A stretch of DNA of 64,000 nucleotides from an uncultured Muribaculaceae bacterium (GTDB lineage Bacteria > Bacteroidota > Bacteroidia > Bacteroidales > Muribaculaceae). A model generated the notes under the pieces. It was not told the DNA's origin, ran no database searches, and saw only the letters and a program-made list of their open reading frames with translations. A program made the position numbers and the translations under genes. This document shows, piece by piece, positions 63,509 through 64,000 of this stretch (position 1 is its first letter; every line of letters begins with the position of its first letter). The stretch covers positions 62,001-126,000 of the forward strand of contig CAJUPZ010000001.1 of assembly GCA_910588065.1 (NCBI GenBank), in the 5' to 3' direction.

Positions 63509-64000
63509 TCCGTTATTTTTTCGCAATCGGCTAAGATGTGTCGGCGTGATTTTCAGGAAAGAAGCGATGTCCTTGAGAGAAAAGAGGTCAAAAAGGTCGG
63601 GGTGTCGATTGATAAGGTCATTGTATCTTTCCTGTGGTGTCTTGACATATAAATCAACGTATCTATCGTATATAGTGCCATAAACGGCTTCTGTGGTGTG
63701 CATCACCATATCATTGAAACAAGGCTCTGCGGCCATCTTTGCTTTCACCTCTTTGTCCGTGATGCAGTATATTTCACAATCGGATGTGGTTACGATAGCT
63801 ACATTCGCGATTCTACCATGTAGAAAATTACGCCAGTCAACAACAAATCCCTCACCAAACACCAATCCCATCACATGTTCGGCACCGTCAGCGGAACGTG
63901 CCACATATTTGAGTGTGCCGGATTGGATAAACCCAATATACCGACCAACTTTACCGATGGAGACAAATTCCTCACCTTTGTCAAAACGCCGCAAAGTGCC
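63497..64000 (-). CDS. Crp/Fnr-family regulator, truncated by window end
   Basis: At least 167 C-terminal residues are visible; the frame stays open to the end of the window, so the TTG at 63994 is not the true start. The cyclic-nucleotide-binding-like part has FVSIGKVGRYIGFIQSGTLKYV. The C-terminus ends in a short helix-turn-helix (FSLKDIASFLKITPTHLSRLRKN). It may control neighbouring promoters, but no target was identified. Confidence 0.82.
   Translation of the reverse strand, partial: GTLRRFDKGEEFVSIGKVGRYIGFIQSGTLKYVARSADGAEHVMGLVFGEGFVVDWRNFLHGRIANVAIVTTSDCEIYCITDKEVKAKMAAEPCFNDMVMHTTEAVYGTIYDRYVDLYVKTPQERYNDLINRHPDLFDLFSLKDIASFLKITPTHLSRLRKNNGNQC

Noticed and set aside
1..64000. CRISPR array
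   Set aside because: No evenly spaced short direct repeats with unique spacers were seen; the repeats at 5.9-7.7 kb are palindromic units of 170-330 bp.

Overview
The window looks like a chromosomal segment of a gut-type Bacteroidales bacterium, perhaps Muribaculaceae (family-level placement is a guess). The grounds are TAnnTTTG promoter boxes before many genes, fimbrillin-like and six-bladed beta-propeller lipoproteins, a BspA-type leucine-rich protein, an outer-membrane-barrel receptor, the parA-parB-DUF5683-mltD order, a DAHP synthase fused to chorismate mutase, and a PurF-like protein of the Bacteroidales type. Most of the window is ordinary housekeeping DNA with a few accessory stretches.

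Layout. 1-5.9 kb: the start of an ABC-F gene, a very large fimbrillin-like lipoprotein and a BspA-like protein. 5.9-7.75 kb: a palindrome-rich repeat island around a REP-associated-type (IS200-like) transposase. 7.8-15 kb: queA, the parAB cluster, mltD and gdhA. 15.0-26.3 kb: an accessory region with a tyrosine recombinase, an AAA+ ATPase, RtcB, a WYL regulator, a degenerate FtsZ-like protein, a small membrane protein, a MoxR/RavA-like ATPase, a vWA protein and a YgjP-like metallopeptidase, followed by a convergent retron (reverse transcriptase plus its msr-msd RNA). 26.4-33.1 kb: rmlACDB and a dTDP-amino-sugar/flippase operon for surface polysaccharide. 33.2-36.9 kb: an etfB-etfA-acyl-CoA dehydrogenase operon. 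37-42.1 kb: purF-like and purL. 42.2-45.8 kb: fur-purA-DUF1015-membrane protein. 45.8-49.9 kb: pheA-aminotransferase-aroF/CM-tyrA with an attenuator leader. 50-58.4 kb: valS-hisS followed by four tandem propeller lipoproteins. 58.7 kb: tRNA-Pro. 59-64 kb: an outer-membrane barrel protein with a small lipoprotein, a hypothetical gene, an alpha/beta hydrolase and a truncated Crp/Fnr regulator.

The most interesting part is 16.2-26.3 kb. The AAA+ gene, the WYL gene and the FtsZ-like/MoxR/vWA/peptidase operon each carry the same 19-bp operator-like element placed 9-10 bp upstream of the -7 box. This suggests one locally regulated system, probably controlled by the WYL protein, that combines RNA ligation (RtcB), a MoxR-vWA chaperone pair, a protease and an FtsZ-fold protein without the GTP-binding loop. 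Next to it is a complete retron: the RT has NAxxH, YADD and VTG motifs, and a 24-bp a1/a2 inverted repeat ends 20 nt before the RT gene.

The second strong find is a Phe/Tyr-rich leader peptide (9 of 24 residues) upstream of pheA. It is followed by mutually exclusive antiterminator and terminator stems, which indicates classical transcription attenuation of the aromatic amino acid operon.
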